DNA of 64,000 nt. It comes from Owenia fusiformis (Eukaryota; Annelida; Polychaeta; Sabellida; Oweniidae). The position numbers and the translations under genes are program-made. The stretch is from the NCBI GenBank assembly GCA_903813345.2, contig CAIIXF020000001.1, positions 45,527,885 through 45,591,884 on the forward strand, in the 5' to 3' direction. This document shows, one piece after another, positions 12,431-24,500 of this stretch. How positions within the stretch are numbered: position 1 is the stretch's first letter; each line of letters opens with the position of its first letter. The notes below the pieces were generated by a model. It was not told the DNA's origin, searched no databases, and saw only the letters and a program-made list of their open reading frames with translations.

Positions 12431-14819
12431 GAAAAAAATAATTCCAAATGTTGATGTTCTGATTACGTAATTATTTGTATTTCTAAGAAAAATAATATTA
12501 AATTAATAGTTGAGAAACCTAAAACATACACTCAAAATTTATTTCTCATAATTTTCTGTTGCAGTATGTACTCCAAATTGTAAAATGGGTCTTTTATTTT
12601 TTACTAATATTTTATACCCCTGCTAATGACACGCATAATTCAGCCCAAAAGCCTGTAGAATATCGAACCTGTGAACGTCTATAGTAAAAACAATACTGGG
12701 CATGTGTAGGTATGTAAATATTAGGTCAAATATCGCTGCACTATATTGTGTTACCAGCTCCTTAATCAGGCGTCCTAGGAATTTCATACAATGGACTATT
12801 AGGCTTAATTAGTACGACTACGATTTCCGTCTAGTCTCAGTTAATTCTGTTCTGTTAGTCTCAGGTTGATATGTGTTGGACAAATGAATCAGGTTTATTC
12901 CCGTTAGGGTAAGTACTAAGCTATCAGGAAGCATTTCCAAATTTGGAAATTTGGTTAGAAACAGAATTTCTAGAGAGTGATTTTCAAAACTATGTAGAAG
13001 AGCATAATAATTTTCTGAAACGGGTAGCTTTATTGTGGTAGCTCTCTCCAGATTCATTTATCTCAAAATCCATGTCGTCACCGTATCATTATCTTGTAAT
13101 GGCAAGCTAGACAAGACTCTAATGAACAGTGGGAACTGTTTCGCTGAGCTAGAGCTGTGCTCATGAACAAGTTATGACTTGAAACGGTAATGGTCATGAA
13201 TGGGATTTTTAAATACTATACATAGTGACCCTTTGCTGGGAAATGTCTTTCAACATCGAACGCAATTGTTCATATGGGTGCGGTTGTTGGTGAACATATT
13301 ATAAATTGAATCGAATGTGTATTCAAAATCATAACCTTCCCCGGACAGACGCTTGAGAATCATGTTCTATTCAAAGCCCCTCCTTTCTTAAATGTTTTAT
13401 TCTCTGGCTAATTTTAAAGCTTCGAAAACGACAAACTTTGTTCATTTTGCATATGAAACATTATTTCATACCTATTTAAAAAGTGATTGGAAATTTGTGC
13501 TTTTTTTACGATGAGATATTGGAGTAAATTCCAAGGAAAGTTCCTTGTATTTGTTAATTCGCTAATCAGTAGTACACACGTACAACTATTCACGTAAGTT
13601 ATCACAAACAATTTCGGACGGTTGTATCTTGGATTGACTATTTTCTGACAATGAACACAGGTAAATCTTTTAGATCCATTGATTATCTCAAGCAAAAATA
13701 TATACCATGATAATATGGTCAATCTGAACAACATACTATTTCAAAGACGTTGATCTCACTTAGTCTGATTAACTCAAATAAATTTTATCATTACAATACA
13801 TACAATACCCAACCTTTTTTGGAGATACTGAATACGTCAAAAAATACGCCAGTGTGTTCATGATCGGAAAATATTCATAATTCCATTGATCATTTTGAAG
13901 TATCTTCAACAATTTTTTTTTTTTGATTTGACAAAGGATGGCCATTTTCATAAACAAAAAACAAAGAATATATTTCTCAATGCTTGTATTTTAGTGCACA
14001 TCTGCCTTCTCGTGGATTTAACAGAGACGGTTGAGTTGATGGTTCTGGGATGAATAAGAGAATCAATGACATCTGATTGATAAGTTTAAAGTCGGGGCAA
14101 TTCGAAAGTTTAATGAACCGGAAATAGATTCAGAGTTGGAGCACCTGGATGAATTCGTCCATATTTTATTTGATAACATCACAATGTCTCATTCTACCAT
14201 GTGATTATTTTACGAATTAAAAGATTTTCATTAGAGACTAGTACTCGTCGCATGATAAAATGAAACACAACACTGTGGGATTATGGGATCGATTCATCAC
14301 CTCTTGTGTCGCCGGGGAATCCATTGGGAAGAAGAGATTGTGATGCAGTGTTGAATAGACTTGTAATTTCTAAGAATGAATGTCTTTGATTAAATATTTG
14401 TTTTTCAATAATTTCCCAAGATAAAATGATAACGTGAGGACACTATTCAGTAAATCTAAAACTATAAACCACAAAGGGATTAATTTACGTTCTATAAAAA
14501 CTATGTTTGTCCCTAAATGTACTGGTAAATCCTCTGTGTATATGTGCCCTGGTGAACAATAGGCATGATTTAATAAATCAACTTGACTTCGTTGGCATAT
14601 CTGTCAAGAATTTTTGATGGATGATTGCGGAAGGCAATGTAAAACTGCCAATCTTCTTTAATTTATAGTGATCTTACTTGGTTGTTTGTTTGCAGATCAT
14701 CGCCGTGTTTATATGTCCGCCTACGGTTTGACATTTCTGTCACTTATAAAACTAATTACCTAATAGTTAGATAGCATCACACAGACACACTATTCCATTG
14801 TAATTGTGCGTTTTCTTAG
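12431..14819. other. intergenic, nothing recognised
   Basis: AT-rich DNA with short open frames only; none carries a motif or good splice borders. Homopolymer T occurs around 13912-13925. No element terminus was identified. Confidence 0.4.
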
Positions 14820-14902
14820 CAAATGTGTCTGGAAGTACTCCCGATGAGTGGGCCTACTATCTGTCTGTTTCTACTCCATCTGAAATTACATTGCCTGAGC
14901 AG
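14820..14902 (+). CDS. possible isolated exon (speculative)
   Basis: An open segment between a good acceptor (GTTTTCTTAG) and a donor (CAG|GTGTAA) reads, in one frame, NVSGSTPDEWAYYLS then PSEITLPEQ. It has an N-glycosylation sequon and is hydrophilic, which could suit the extracellular N-terminus of the receptor whose TM3 exon starts at 21176. However, I could not find the TM1-TM2 exon that should lie between them, and such short open segments occur by chance. No function is assigned. Confidence 0.2.
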
Positions 14903-14912
14903 GTGTAAAGAA

Positions 14913-15049
14913 GTTATTCACCAGGATGGATTTGATATGAGGAATATCACGAGGATGATATCAATATTTCCCAAGGGAACGCAGTGACCGAGGGAAATAT
15001 TGGTATCATCCCAGGGATATTCCTCATATCATCCCGACAGGTGCATAAC
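14913..15049. repeat. palindromic insertion
   Basis: The left arm GTTATTCACCAGGATGGATT..GATATGAGGAATATC pairs with GATATTCCTCATATCATCCC..GTGCATAAC. The inner arms GGATGATATCAATATTTCCC and GGGAAATATTGGTATCATCC pair around AAGGGAACGCAGTGACCGA. It is a near-complete hairpin of 137 bp with no coding content. Confidence 0.7.
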
Positions 15050-15239
15050 GACCTTATACCATGGTCAAGAGCAATATCTGCCTAAAGTCCTCTGTTGAAT
15101 GAGAGAAAAAAATGTTCGACTCTTAGGATTATATCCCGCTCTCACGTGCAGTGAGAATTAAGGAAAAATAAAAATAGATAATACTTAAAAAACTTCTACA
15201 CATACATACGAGCGTACATGTAGACTATAGATATTTAAG

Positions 15240-15380
15240 AATATCAGATCATTTTGTGATATTCTTTCTATATATTGACGAGTCGATATCAAATATCAAC
15301 ACGAGTGAACGAAGCGAATGAGTGTTGATATTTGATAATAACGAGGCAATAAATGATATCACTAGAAATGATCTGATATT
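15240..15380. repeat. palindromic insertion, TATCAAATATCAACAC arms
   Basis: AATATCAGATCATTT at the left pairs with AAATGATCTGATATT at the right. The inner arms TATCAAATATCAACACGAGT and TGAGTGTTGATATTTGATA flank GAACGAAGCGAA. It is the same class as the palindrome 300 bp upstream but of different sequence. Confidence 0.7.
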
Positions 15381-17332
15381 GGGTTATCCAATGATTACTT
15401 TCAAAAATGTAAAAAAGGGTGTGATAAACGATATCATCCACATATGAGGTTGATAAGCGGTTTTCTGAAAAACATCACATGGATTTCAATAATATCAGAA
15501 ATATCCACTTGCTGTTATTGTGCAGATTACACATTAATCGTGGCCTTTTTACAAATCATTTGGAGAAACTTAGGAATTTTAGTTCGACATGCCGTATTGC
15601 ATTAAATTTAGTTTGGAAATCAAAATAAATGTTGCTCTGAGTGCATCACACGTACCAATACTTCATAACCATGCGCCTTCTTTAGATTTGTAAATATTCA
15701 TCAGTTTTCTTGGTGAAATAAATTGATTTAAAAGAACAATCAGTTATTTCTTATTCACGTATGTCACTGATTCGCTCAGCATTTGAAACGATGCAAAGTT
15801 GTATTTTTGCGACTATTCTCTATCAATGATTGCTTGGCATTTGACACAATATGACTAATTTCCTTTAATTTGATATAATCATAATATTTTATAAAAATGT
15901 TGGAATGCCTCTAAAGATTTCCAATTATTTCTACCAATATAGCTTTCCTACACTTGATTGTAAAACTAATATACATCAAGGGAAAATGCGACTTATTGTG
16001 ACTGAAGTATTTCAGCCATGATACTACGTAGTACTATAATTAATGATTTACAGTCGCTGTTTGGTGATAATACATTTTTATCACCATAGATATCTTAAAA
16101 CTTGATTTATGGAGTGGTTAGTTTAATAAACTTCCGGCCTTTTAGCCTTTTGTTATCAGAAATAGCTTCCAATGAATTGCATTCATAGTTAAAAATCACC
16201 TGTAAATCATAGAAACCCTTTGCAAAGATATTAATAAGCTAGTTTTGTCATAGTTATTACTTTAATGGTGAGACCGTTTATATTATATTTGTTATTCTGG
16301 ATTAACAAATGGTAGGTTTCCTTTTATCATTACTATAGTTATGATATGATAATCGACAGAAATCTACGATCTACTGCTACATTATGTAATATTCCCCTTG
16401 GACGCCATTAGTTACGCATCGGTTATAAAAAAGAGAATTGCAACCTGAAACTGACAAACACTTTTTTAATAAATGTCATCCTACAGACTATTTAAATTGA
16501 TGACGTTGCCGTGCCACAGGTTTGCATTGTTCTTAAGAATGTGAGGAATGCCGGTGATGTAAATTAAGTAATGATGCAATTTCCAATAATCACAAAACTG
16601 AATCCAAATTATAGAAACTGACAAAACACTATTAGCAGGTGACATAACGATTGGAATCAAGGAATGAAAAACGTTTTAAACAACACTTATTATTTACTCT
16701 TTATTGATTATAACAGGAGCGTCTATTCAATCGTAAATCATAGACGAATAGGAACCCATTGGCGTTGGAAACTTGAGGAGACCTGGATGTTATCTAAGGG
16801 GCCAGAACGGATATGACTCGGTTAAATAACTCGAGAACGTGAACAAAGAAATCCTAACACATACTTAGAACTTTAGTATATTATTTTGTTTTCGTTAAGA
16901 ACTAAAGAACCAAACATAAATAATATAGTTTGATTACTCTCCTGGTGAATAAGGTACATAAAGAGAATATCAAGCAGTTGTTAAACCTCGGCTAAGCAAA
17001 GATAACATCAATCAAATGGCTAACGTTAATTTCCCTGGGTGTAGAAGTCAAACTTGAACCTTTATCCAATTTCGGCATCCTTTCTGTAACTAAGTCACGC
17101 GCAACTCATCGGTCATAGCTCGAGGACCCATAGTTCGCACGTGATTTAGCCCTCAACATTTTGGAGATTATCACCATGTTTTCGTGATATAAATATCAAA
17201 CGTGTAACATTACAAACTTTGTATTCAATGGTTTGTCTGGATTTATCCTAGTAGATTAACCGTTATTCTGCTTCTTTGAAGGTTCAGGGTTGAGGAAGAG
17301 AGCATAAGAATATGGCGGAATGGTCAATCATG
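15381..17332. other. intergenic, nothing recognised
   Basis: AT-rich non-coding sequence. I see no exon-like frame, RNA gene or repeat boundary. Confidence 0.4.
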
Positions 17333-17853
17333 CAGGGTGAGCCAACAAAGCTAATTAAAACAAATAACTAAGTTAATAACTAAGTCATCCTGTATGGGTT
17401 TAAAGTCATACTTGGTACAGTTAAATTTTGTTCAATGTTCTTCCATTCAAGTAAGGTTCATAGGACTATTTCAAATGGTCGTGATTTCGTGTCCATTTTA
17501 CATAACATGCACCAAATGCCAAAAATCATCAAATATGAACAACGGGAATTTAACGTTGGGGTTGTCTCAAAGATAATGTGTACACTAACAACCCTAAACG
17601 CATAAGGGTCGAAATAAGAGATTAGAAGGAAATTGAGAGCCATAACACAAGATACCTGAGAGCGTGTAGTCATAAAACTCCACCCGTTGCGCTCAAGACG
17701 AGATCGGTATTTTGAGCATGCTTTGTGAAATGGTCATAAAATGTTCACCATTTAGAATAGACGAATGAAACTTGGTGGAATGAAAAAACATTGAACAATA
17801 ACTGGACTACTGAGTTATTGAGATTTGTTTGCGTCCCTTTTTGGCTCGCCCTG
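17333..17853. mobile_element. non-autonomous element with CAGGGTGAGCCAA termini
   Basis: The left terminus CAGGGTGAGCCAA and right terminus TTGGCTCGCCCTG are inverted repeats 521 bp apart. Subterminal parts also pair loosely (AACTAAGTTA left against TGAGTTATTGAG right). The flanks are not an obvious TA pair, so the class is uncertain; the CAGGGTG terminus is shared with the mariner-like elements at 4.5-6.2 kb. No transposase frame. Confidence 0.6.
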
Positions 17854-18189
17854 TCCATAAGAATTGCCATGAACTTAATGATCCTCCTATTAGCATGTGC
17901 TTAAGGGAAACCGAGTGGATACATTTTTCAAAAAGTTCAGTTGTGCGAGGGTCACTTTACATGTTATCATAATGAAGATAGACGCGAAATTATAACAACT
18001 CTACAGCCCATGATAAGAGATGTTCTGCAATAAATACCGCATTCAGAGAACGGACCTACCGAAGTGCTTGTTAAGTAAGATATATCGTTGATGTCTGCGT
18101 GCAAACTTAAAGTATTGTTTTGCCATTGAAATTAAACATAAACTACTAACATTTTGCACTTGTTCGCACGAAGTACTTTTTCAAATTAA

Positions 18190-18750
18190 TCTTAAACTAG
18201 AGAGCAGCAACTCCATTGAGGAGCAAGTCCCACTAAACAATACATGTTTGATAAATAGCGGCCATCTTGAAGATTTCTCCTTGAACAGAGCTCCTTTGTA
18301 CTTAGCTATCAGCATAATATTTCATTTGAACCAAATTCGCCCACTGGTATTTGAGTTATGAAAGATAATGTTTTTTAAGATAAATGGTGGTAATTTTGAT
18401 ATTCAGCTGCCATCTTGAAAATTTCTCCTTGAGCAGAGCTCCTTTGTCCCTGGCATCAGTATATACATTTTGAACCAAATCCATAAACATATAAAATCTT
18501 GTTCTTGTCCGAAAATGGAAACCATTTTGAAATTCAGATGCCATCCGGAAAATGACTGTTCATAAGTAGATTTCATATTTCCCTCTGCACCAGCATGTAA
18601 AATCTGAGCCAAATTCGTCAACTAGTATTTGAGAAATAAGATTACATTTTTTACGAAAAATTGTAGCCATTTTGAATTGGGTGGCCATATTGAAATATTT
18701 TCACGAGCAGAAGTCCTACACCCATAACGCATAACAGTCAGGTTCAGTAA
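18190..18750 (-). repeat. diverged tandem repeat, about 140 bp units (family also at 42.6 kb)
   Basis: Units containing GCCATCTTGAAAATTTCTCC, then GAGCAGAGCTCCTTTG, then GAACCAAATTCG..ACTAGTATTTGAG recur near 18260, 18410, 18540 and 18680. The left border AGAGCAGCAACTCCATTGAG resembles the far border of the family member at 42.6-43.9 kb in inverse orientation. Open frames seen here come from the repeat and are not genes. Confidence 0.65.
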
Positions 18751-18759
18751 GTGCCTCAA

Positions 18760-19003
18760 CATTCGAAATTCGTATGTTCATCAATATTTACTGAGAATGG
18801 TGCCACAATTGAAGTAAACCTCTGGTTCTTATTTTCAATATACCTATCGGCAAACATGTAAATGATTATTTGGATGTTCTGTTACATATTGGTGAAGCAG
18901 TCTTGAATATATGGCTTAAATTTCTGAATTTCCCCTATGTCCCTGTCTACCCCTACTTCAAAAGATGTATGTTGTTTGTCATTTTTTATCATGAACCAAG
19001 CAT
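18760..19003 (+). repeat. dispersed repeat, copy 1 (inverse copy at 30.5 kb)
   Basis: About 240 bp, from CATTCGAAATTCGTATGTTC through GAAGTAAACCTCTGG to CTACTTCAAAAGATGTATG. It is the reverse complement of 30507-30761 with clear divergence. It contains no convincing coding frame and is probably an old transposon fragment. Confidence 0.65.
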
Positions 19004-20597
19004 GTATTTTTTCTTGTTTACATTTAGAATGAACTTTCTGGGGTTTTTTAATACTGACAGATGATAAGTTGCATTTATTTTTTCATGATATGGAGCAAAC
19101 ACAGGCGTGTCAACTTACACTGTAATATCCAACATGCTTATATTTCAAGTGTACATGTAGTAATCAAGAAAATCAATGTTTTCAAATGGATTCATCCTTG
19201 ACAAAGAAACCAACAGCATGTTTCAAGTTCTTACAATTCTTGGTTGCTTTTGAAGCAAATATTTTGAAAGTTGATACTTGTGAAGTTTTTCTTACGATAT
19301 ACTATAGCTGGATCAGAGAACCTTACCTTGTTCGAGATGCACGAAAAGTGTATTGTTAATACTAAACGTCGTTCTGATATTTGGATGTGATTCACGTTTT
19401 CGGTAATCTCCTACTCCTACCACTGTAACTTCCAACTAAATTTTCGAAAGCCATATATGATGGTCACGAATTGAAATTTAGGTCACACATAACATCAATG
19501 GTCGAAACGGTTTATCATCGAGCCTGGCGAGTTTAATGTATCCTTTTAATAATTATCGTATCGGATTTGAGTATGATTTTAAATGGGTCTCGGACAAAGC
19601 AAGAGAAATGCATGAAACCTCTTGTGAAAATTCGAATTTTTCAAGAATCCTCCTTCAAAGTGTTACCAAAGTGCTCCCCTGGAATGGAAATTTCGTCTTG
19701 TGCAATCAAAATAACAGCGGGTAGTTTGAGTTTGTTTGAGTTTATAGCTTACATCTCTAAATTTAGAAATATATTATCTCAATGAAAGGAACGTGTAGTT
19801 TTTGGCAATCGGTCATAATAAAAAGCTAAATGTTGTGAAAAACACGAGTTGACACATTGACATTTCAAAATGTAGTCTCCTTCATACATATCGGCTCATG
19901 TTTAAAAGTCACCTAGAACTAAAGAGAGAATCAGATATAGCAAGCAGGCTAAACAAAAAATTGTCTCAATTTTAGAACATTTTTGGCTCATGTCATTCCT
20001 TGTGATATCTATTTTCTAAAAATCACAAAAGTGCATACTTTATTCAAGGAAAACTAAAGATTTTTACAATAATGTATTATTTTTCTTTAAGAATGGTTAC
20101 CATTCTTATAATTTGGGAGAATTTAAACATTTTCCACCAATCTTTGCACGTTGAATCATTAATAACTTCAACAATTTATAACATATTTTGAATCTTTTGA
20201 GAGATATTGTATTTGATATTGTAAGGAATAGATTGGTAGGTCAATTATAAAAGTTGCTTGTAATTTTGTCACCCCCTATAGATCTGATTCTGCCTTTAAA
20301 GATTTCTAATACTTATTTCGTAACCGCTTTGTTAAGAATGGATTCGAGATGTACTCAAAATAAATGCATTAAAATGTGTATTATCATCTTAATAACCACA
20401 TCACAAATTATTTTGGAAATTAAAGATGTACGATTTTTGATATTTTTATCTTCGAATGTTGACACATTTGCTGAGCCTACGAACTTCGTTCGGTGGGATA
20501 ACAACTTTTCAGAAATAACGTCTTTATTCTTTTTAAAATACCATTATTCCTAGTTATGATATCCTGAGCGATCAGATCAAACACTATATAGACCCAT
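19004..20597. other. intergenic upstream of the receptor exons, nothing recognised
   Basis: I searched this stretch for the missing TM1-TM2 exon of the receptor (a GN..V motif in TM1 and an NL..AD motif in TM2) and did not find it. Only AT-rich DNA with short open frames is visible. Confidence 0.4.
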
Positions 20598-20797
20598 ATC
20601 ACAGGGTGTGTACCAAATCAAGCGGGATAGTTGAACGCGCAGGGTAAGGTATAACACGAGGGTGATGACATTTGAGCAAACCGATGTATTCATCGTTTCA
20701 GAAAAATCTGCTCTAGTTTCTGGTCTATTTTCATATGTAAATGTCTATGATAACATCCTAGACAGTGAACATGACATGACAGAAAAATTCATAGTTC
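20598..20797 (+). repeat. 200 bp direct repeat, copy 1 (second copy at 26048)
   Basis: From ATCACAGGGTGTGTACCAAA through CACGAGGGTGATGA to GACAGTGAAC..CATAGTT. The same sequence with about 10-15% differences occurs at 26048-26239 in direct orientation. The copies precede the TM3 exon and the last tail exon of the receptor by about 380 and 230 bp. Likely a dispersed repeat. Confidence 0.7.
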
Positions 20798-21175
20798 CAC
20801 GTCTGAATCTGGTTCTTTGTTAAGTTAGTGTTACAATATCCTCGACGTTGGTCATTCTCGGATGTGTCCTTGGGTTATTACGTATATAATCGTGAAGTTC
20901 TATTGATTGTCAACATCAATTTCAGGACGGAATTAATCAGGTCGATCATTTTTAAGTTTAACAAAAAGAGTGGCTGTAATAATAGACAGAAATTCTGAGC
21001 CAGAGCGGTAGTCATTAATAAATAAAATACATATACGTAGCTAATCTCATGTATTTGTATGTGGTACATTCCGATCGCAAGCAAGTTGTGACATACAACA
21101 AGTCGTCTCACGAAATAATTTGAATTGTCATGTCCTATTCCAGTTATGAAAAAAATATTTCTTGTCTATTTGCAG

Positions 21176-21569
21176 GGCGTGTCAGTAGCTGTATCTGTCT
21201 TGACATTGAGTATTATCTCATTGGAACGCTGGTATGCCATCTGCCACCCATTGAAGTTCAGGGCCACTGCGACCCGCGCCCGAATTATGATTGTCGTAAT
21301 TTGGTGGGTGTCGTGCGTGATCTACATTCCTGAACTGGTCTCTCTAAAAATGTCGAGAACCCTGCCCCAACACTATAACTTCGTAGATCTCCTGACTAAA
21401 TGTACGCCTATCTGGCCGGAGTCACTACCTAGCAACAGTCAGATGATTTATCAGTTGTTTTCCATAGTAGCCCTTTACTTCATCCCGCTCTGCTTCATGA
21501 GCTTTACATACATTCATATCGCTGTCTGCCTCTGGAGCAGAGCTATCCCGACAGAAACCACGGGATCAG
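21176..21569 (+). CDS. GPCR exon: TM3 to start of intracellular loop 3
   Basis: The acceptor is TCTATTTGCAG and the donor ATCAG|GTAACA. It begins with GVSVAVSVLTLSIISLERWY, the typical TM3 of orexin/allatotropin receptors. It then covers loop 2, TM4 (RIMIVVIWWVSCVIYIPEL), extracellular loop 2 with TKCTPIW, whose Cys would bond to TM3, TM5 (IYQLFSIVALYFIPLCFMSF) and the start of loop 3 (CLWSRAIPTE). It ends in phase 1. The open frame extends past the donor to 21595, but that part is intron. Confidence 0.85.
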
Positions 21570-24500
21570 GTAACATATTAGATATTTTAAACTAGCAATA
21601 TTTTCCTCAGATAATGTAACTTCTGATTGCAAATAACATATGGGCTGTAACAGAACCATCATATTATTCTTTCTATAACCCGTTGATCAGTTTCTGTATT
21701 AGTACACACGTGTTCCTACGGTCACGGATACGTCATGGAAAACGAAAATAAATTTACCTGGCCGTTAATTAACTCAGATGGTTTATTCAAAGTTTAAATT
21801 TGCGCCGAAAAATAAGTCATCTAATAACAATAAGTTATTATCTATTATGGAGCTATATTTTACTTTTATCTGAATCGTTCAGGTTGAGTCATCCAAAATG
21901 ATTCCTTTGATTATTTGATGTCTTCGTTTCAGCATGGCCGTACTTCTGCTTGATAATAATTTTTGTTTTCTCACCTTGTTTTTATCACCTTTATGCTTCA
22001 AATATCAAATAATGATCGAAATAATTACCGTTTTATATATTTATGAGTTGTCATAATATTTTAAAGCCGGAACCTACTGACTACACACTGGCCAAATATT
22101 AAGTTAAAATTTGATGGATAAAGGTAACAAAATCAAGAAAACAAAAATGTTTACCAAATTCTTTACCGGAAGTTGGCCAAGCTGAAACGAAGAGAAGACA
22201 TCATGTCTTCGTTACTAGTTGATCCCCGGTGGCCATAAACTATGTTGTTTAAGACACTTATACAATTCGAACATTGACCTTATTGTAGGCAAAGGAAGGG
22301 TAATAGCAAACGACAGACAAGCACAGAGTATGGAGAACCAACTTCAGGGGAGGCGAAAAGCTGCAAAAATGCTGATTGCTGTCGTCATAATGTTCGCTAT
22401 ATGTTACTTACCGGTTCATATGCTGAACATATTGAGGTAATAATCGAGAAAACAAATGATTTTTGCCGCTATAGTTGAACGATCCGACTTTTAAGTCTGT
22501 TTGATGATATATCTTCTTAATAATTAAATCTCATACGTTGCTTGTTGAATTTTGTTGGGCGTAGCTTCGAGTAGTAATAACAATTTCATCCGATACGTTG
22601 AGACATGATCAGTATGGGTCAATATATGATATGTGACATCTAAGCAATTTGAGGACATTGACCTACCCTGCGCGCAGAGTCTAGTTATTAACTACGAAGC
22701 TCTCTTTTGAGAAGCAAAGTCGAACGAATGCAAAGAGTAATACATTGACCACAAAATACAGTTGATCAATGATTATTGATTAATTCATGTGTTTTAATAC
22801 TAATATTTTAGACTAATTTTCCAGTGTTTAATCAAATCAGATGTGATTTTAATGGTACAATATTAGCGACCATCACCAGACATTAAGAGTTTCACGCAAT
22901 GTATCACGAAATTTGATCTTTGGTCATATCATTTGTGGAGAACATCTGTGTACATCTTAGATCATTGTTTTAAACAACAACAATGCTCTTGCCGGCATTT
23001 TAAGTACACCATCTTCAATTCTAGAGATGCACGGTTCTCAAGCGCCACAAGCTACGGACGTCCTATCATTCTTATCATTCTCCATTTCTTGTCCATGATA
23101 TCAAAGTTCTCTCTCTATGGGGCTTTTCATCTTCTTCTAGCGCCCCTGTTTCTTTTATCCTATGTCATTTCAAATATGTGACTTTCTCCAGTGCCATGGA
23201 CCACTTTTCTTCAATTTGCTGTGTTTTTATCCTATTTCATTTCAGATGAATGCCGGTTCTCTCCTCTGATAATATTACCATTATTTTCTATTTCAGAAAT
23301 GACAATGATCTCTAGACCCATGTTCTTCTGCACATGTACTTGTGTTTGTCCCTATAGATATTAACTCTGTATCTCTATTGCCTTCGTTACTTTCGAATTC
23401 ACCATTCTCATTTGTTGTAGATATGCTGGAGTTCTCCCCCGTCATGAATCTGTGGACGTTCTTGCGCTTATTTCCCATTGGCTATGTTACTTCAATAGCG
23501 CCATCAACCCTGTTATCTACAACTTCATGAGTGGTAAGTCAAACATCAATATACACTAGCGACCTTCCTTTAGATGTTTCCCGATTAATGTTAAGGTTTT
23601 TGCTTGTAGTGTGTGCATAGTACATGTGTATGAACTCTTAATTCATTCAATTCATTTGAGGCCGTAATCAAACGCGGTCCATGACCGCGTTTGACAGTTT
23701 ATGCATATTGTAAACCTTTTCTGAAAATGGCGTTTAGTGTTTTTAATTGACGCAATGCATTGATTCGGAGACGACACTTAAAAGCTTGATTTTTCAAGTT
23801 TAACGATGATGTATGAAATTATAATTGAGCAGTGCAATTGGCGTCAGTTATAAACTAAGTGTCTCAAACAATTCACCAATACTATTGTGTTATCCTAATT
23901 ATACTGAGAATTCTTGTTCAGTGTTACCAGGGTTGCTGGAAGATTTCCGAATGGCATCATCACCCATCCTTTTACCCTTGCATAAAAGACTAGATAGATT
24001 CTTTGTTCACGGAGTGTAGTATTGCATCATGAGATTTCTTTCCAAGGGTATACTTTCAGTCCTATGTTCTGTTCATTTCAGAGAAATACCGTAAAGAGTT
24101 TAGTTTAGCATGCAAGATATGCTTCAAATTATGCAGTTCAACCACCTCATCAAACCCCGAATCGATTCCAAACCGACGTTTCCAGCAACACGTACCACTC
24201 ATCAAGACTCCAAATGGATCATCCCAGTGTGTCCACAACCCTAGGCAAATTCAGTAACTACCTCTCCATCTCCTTTGTTGTTAGTTATAGCCGATCGGGT
24301 ATTGTTGTAGTGCCGTTTGAGAAGTGACAATGGTATTGGTTAAATGTATGTGATTTATTTTGCTTTGTGTTTATTTTTTGTTGATATACATTGCCACTGG
24401 TGATCCACTCGATTACGCTGGTTACCAAAACGAACCGTTTTGGTAACAAAATGTCGGAACGTCGAAGGCACGATTTTTCTTTTTTCCTTATTTCACGCGT

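Noticed and set aside
21125-21175. Upstream extension of the TM3 open frame, reading ..FLVYLQ before GVSV, which resembles the YLQ of orexin receptors
   Set aside because: The bases form a good polypyrimidine tract and acceptor (TCTATTTGCAG), and the text further upstream is not receptor-like, so the match is taken as chance.
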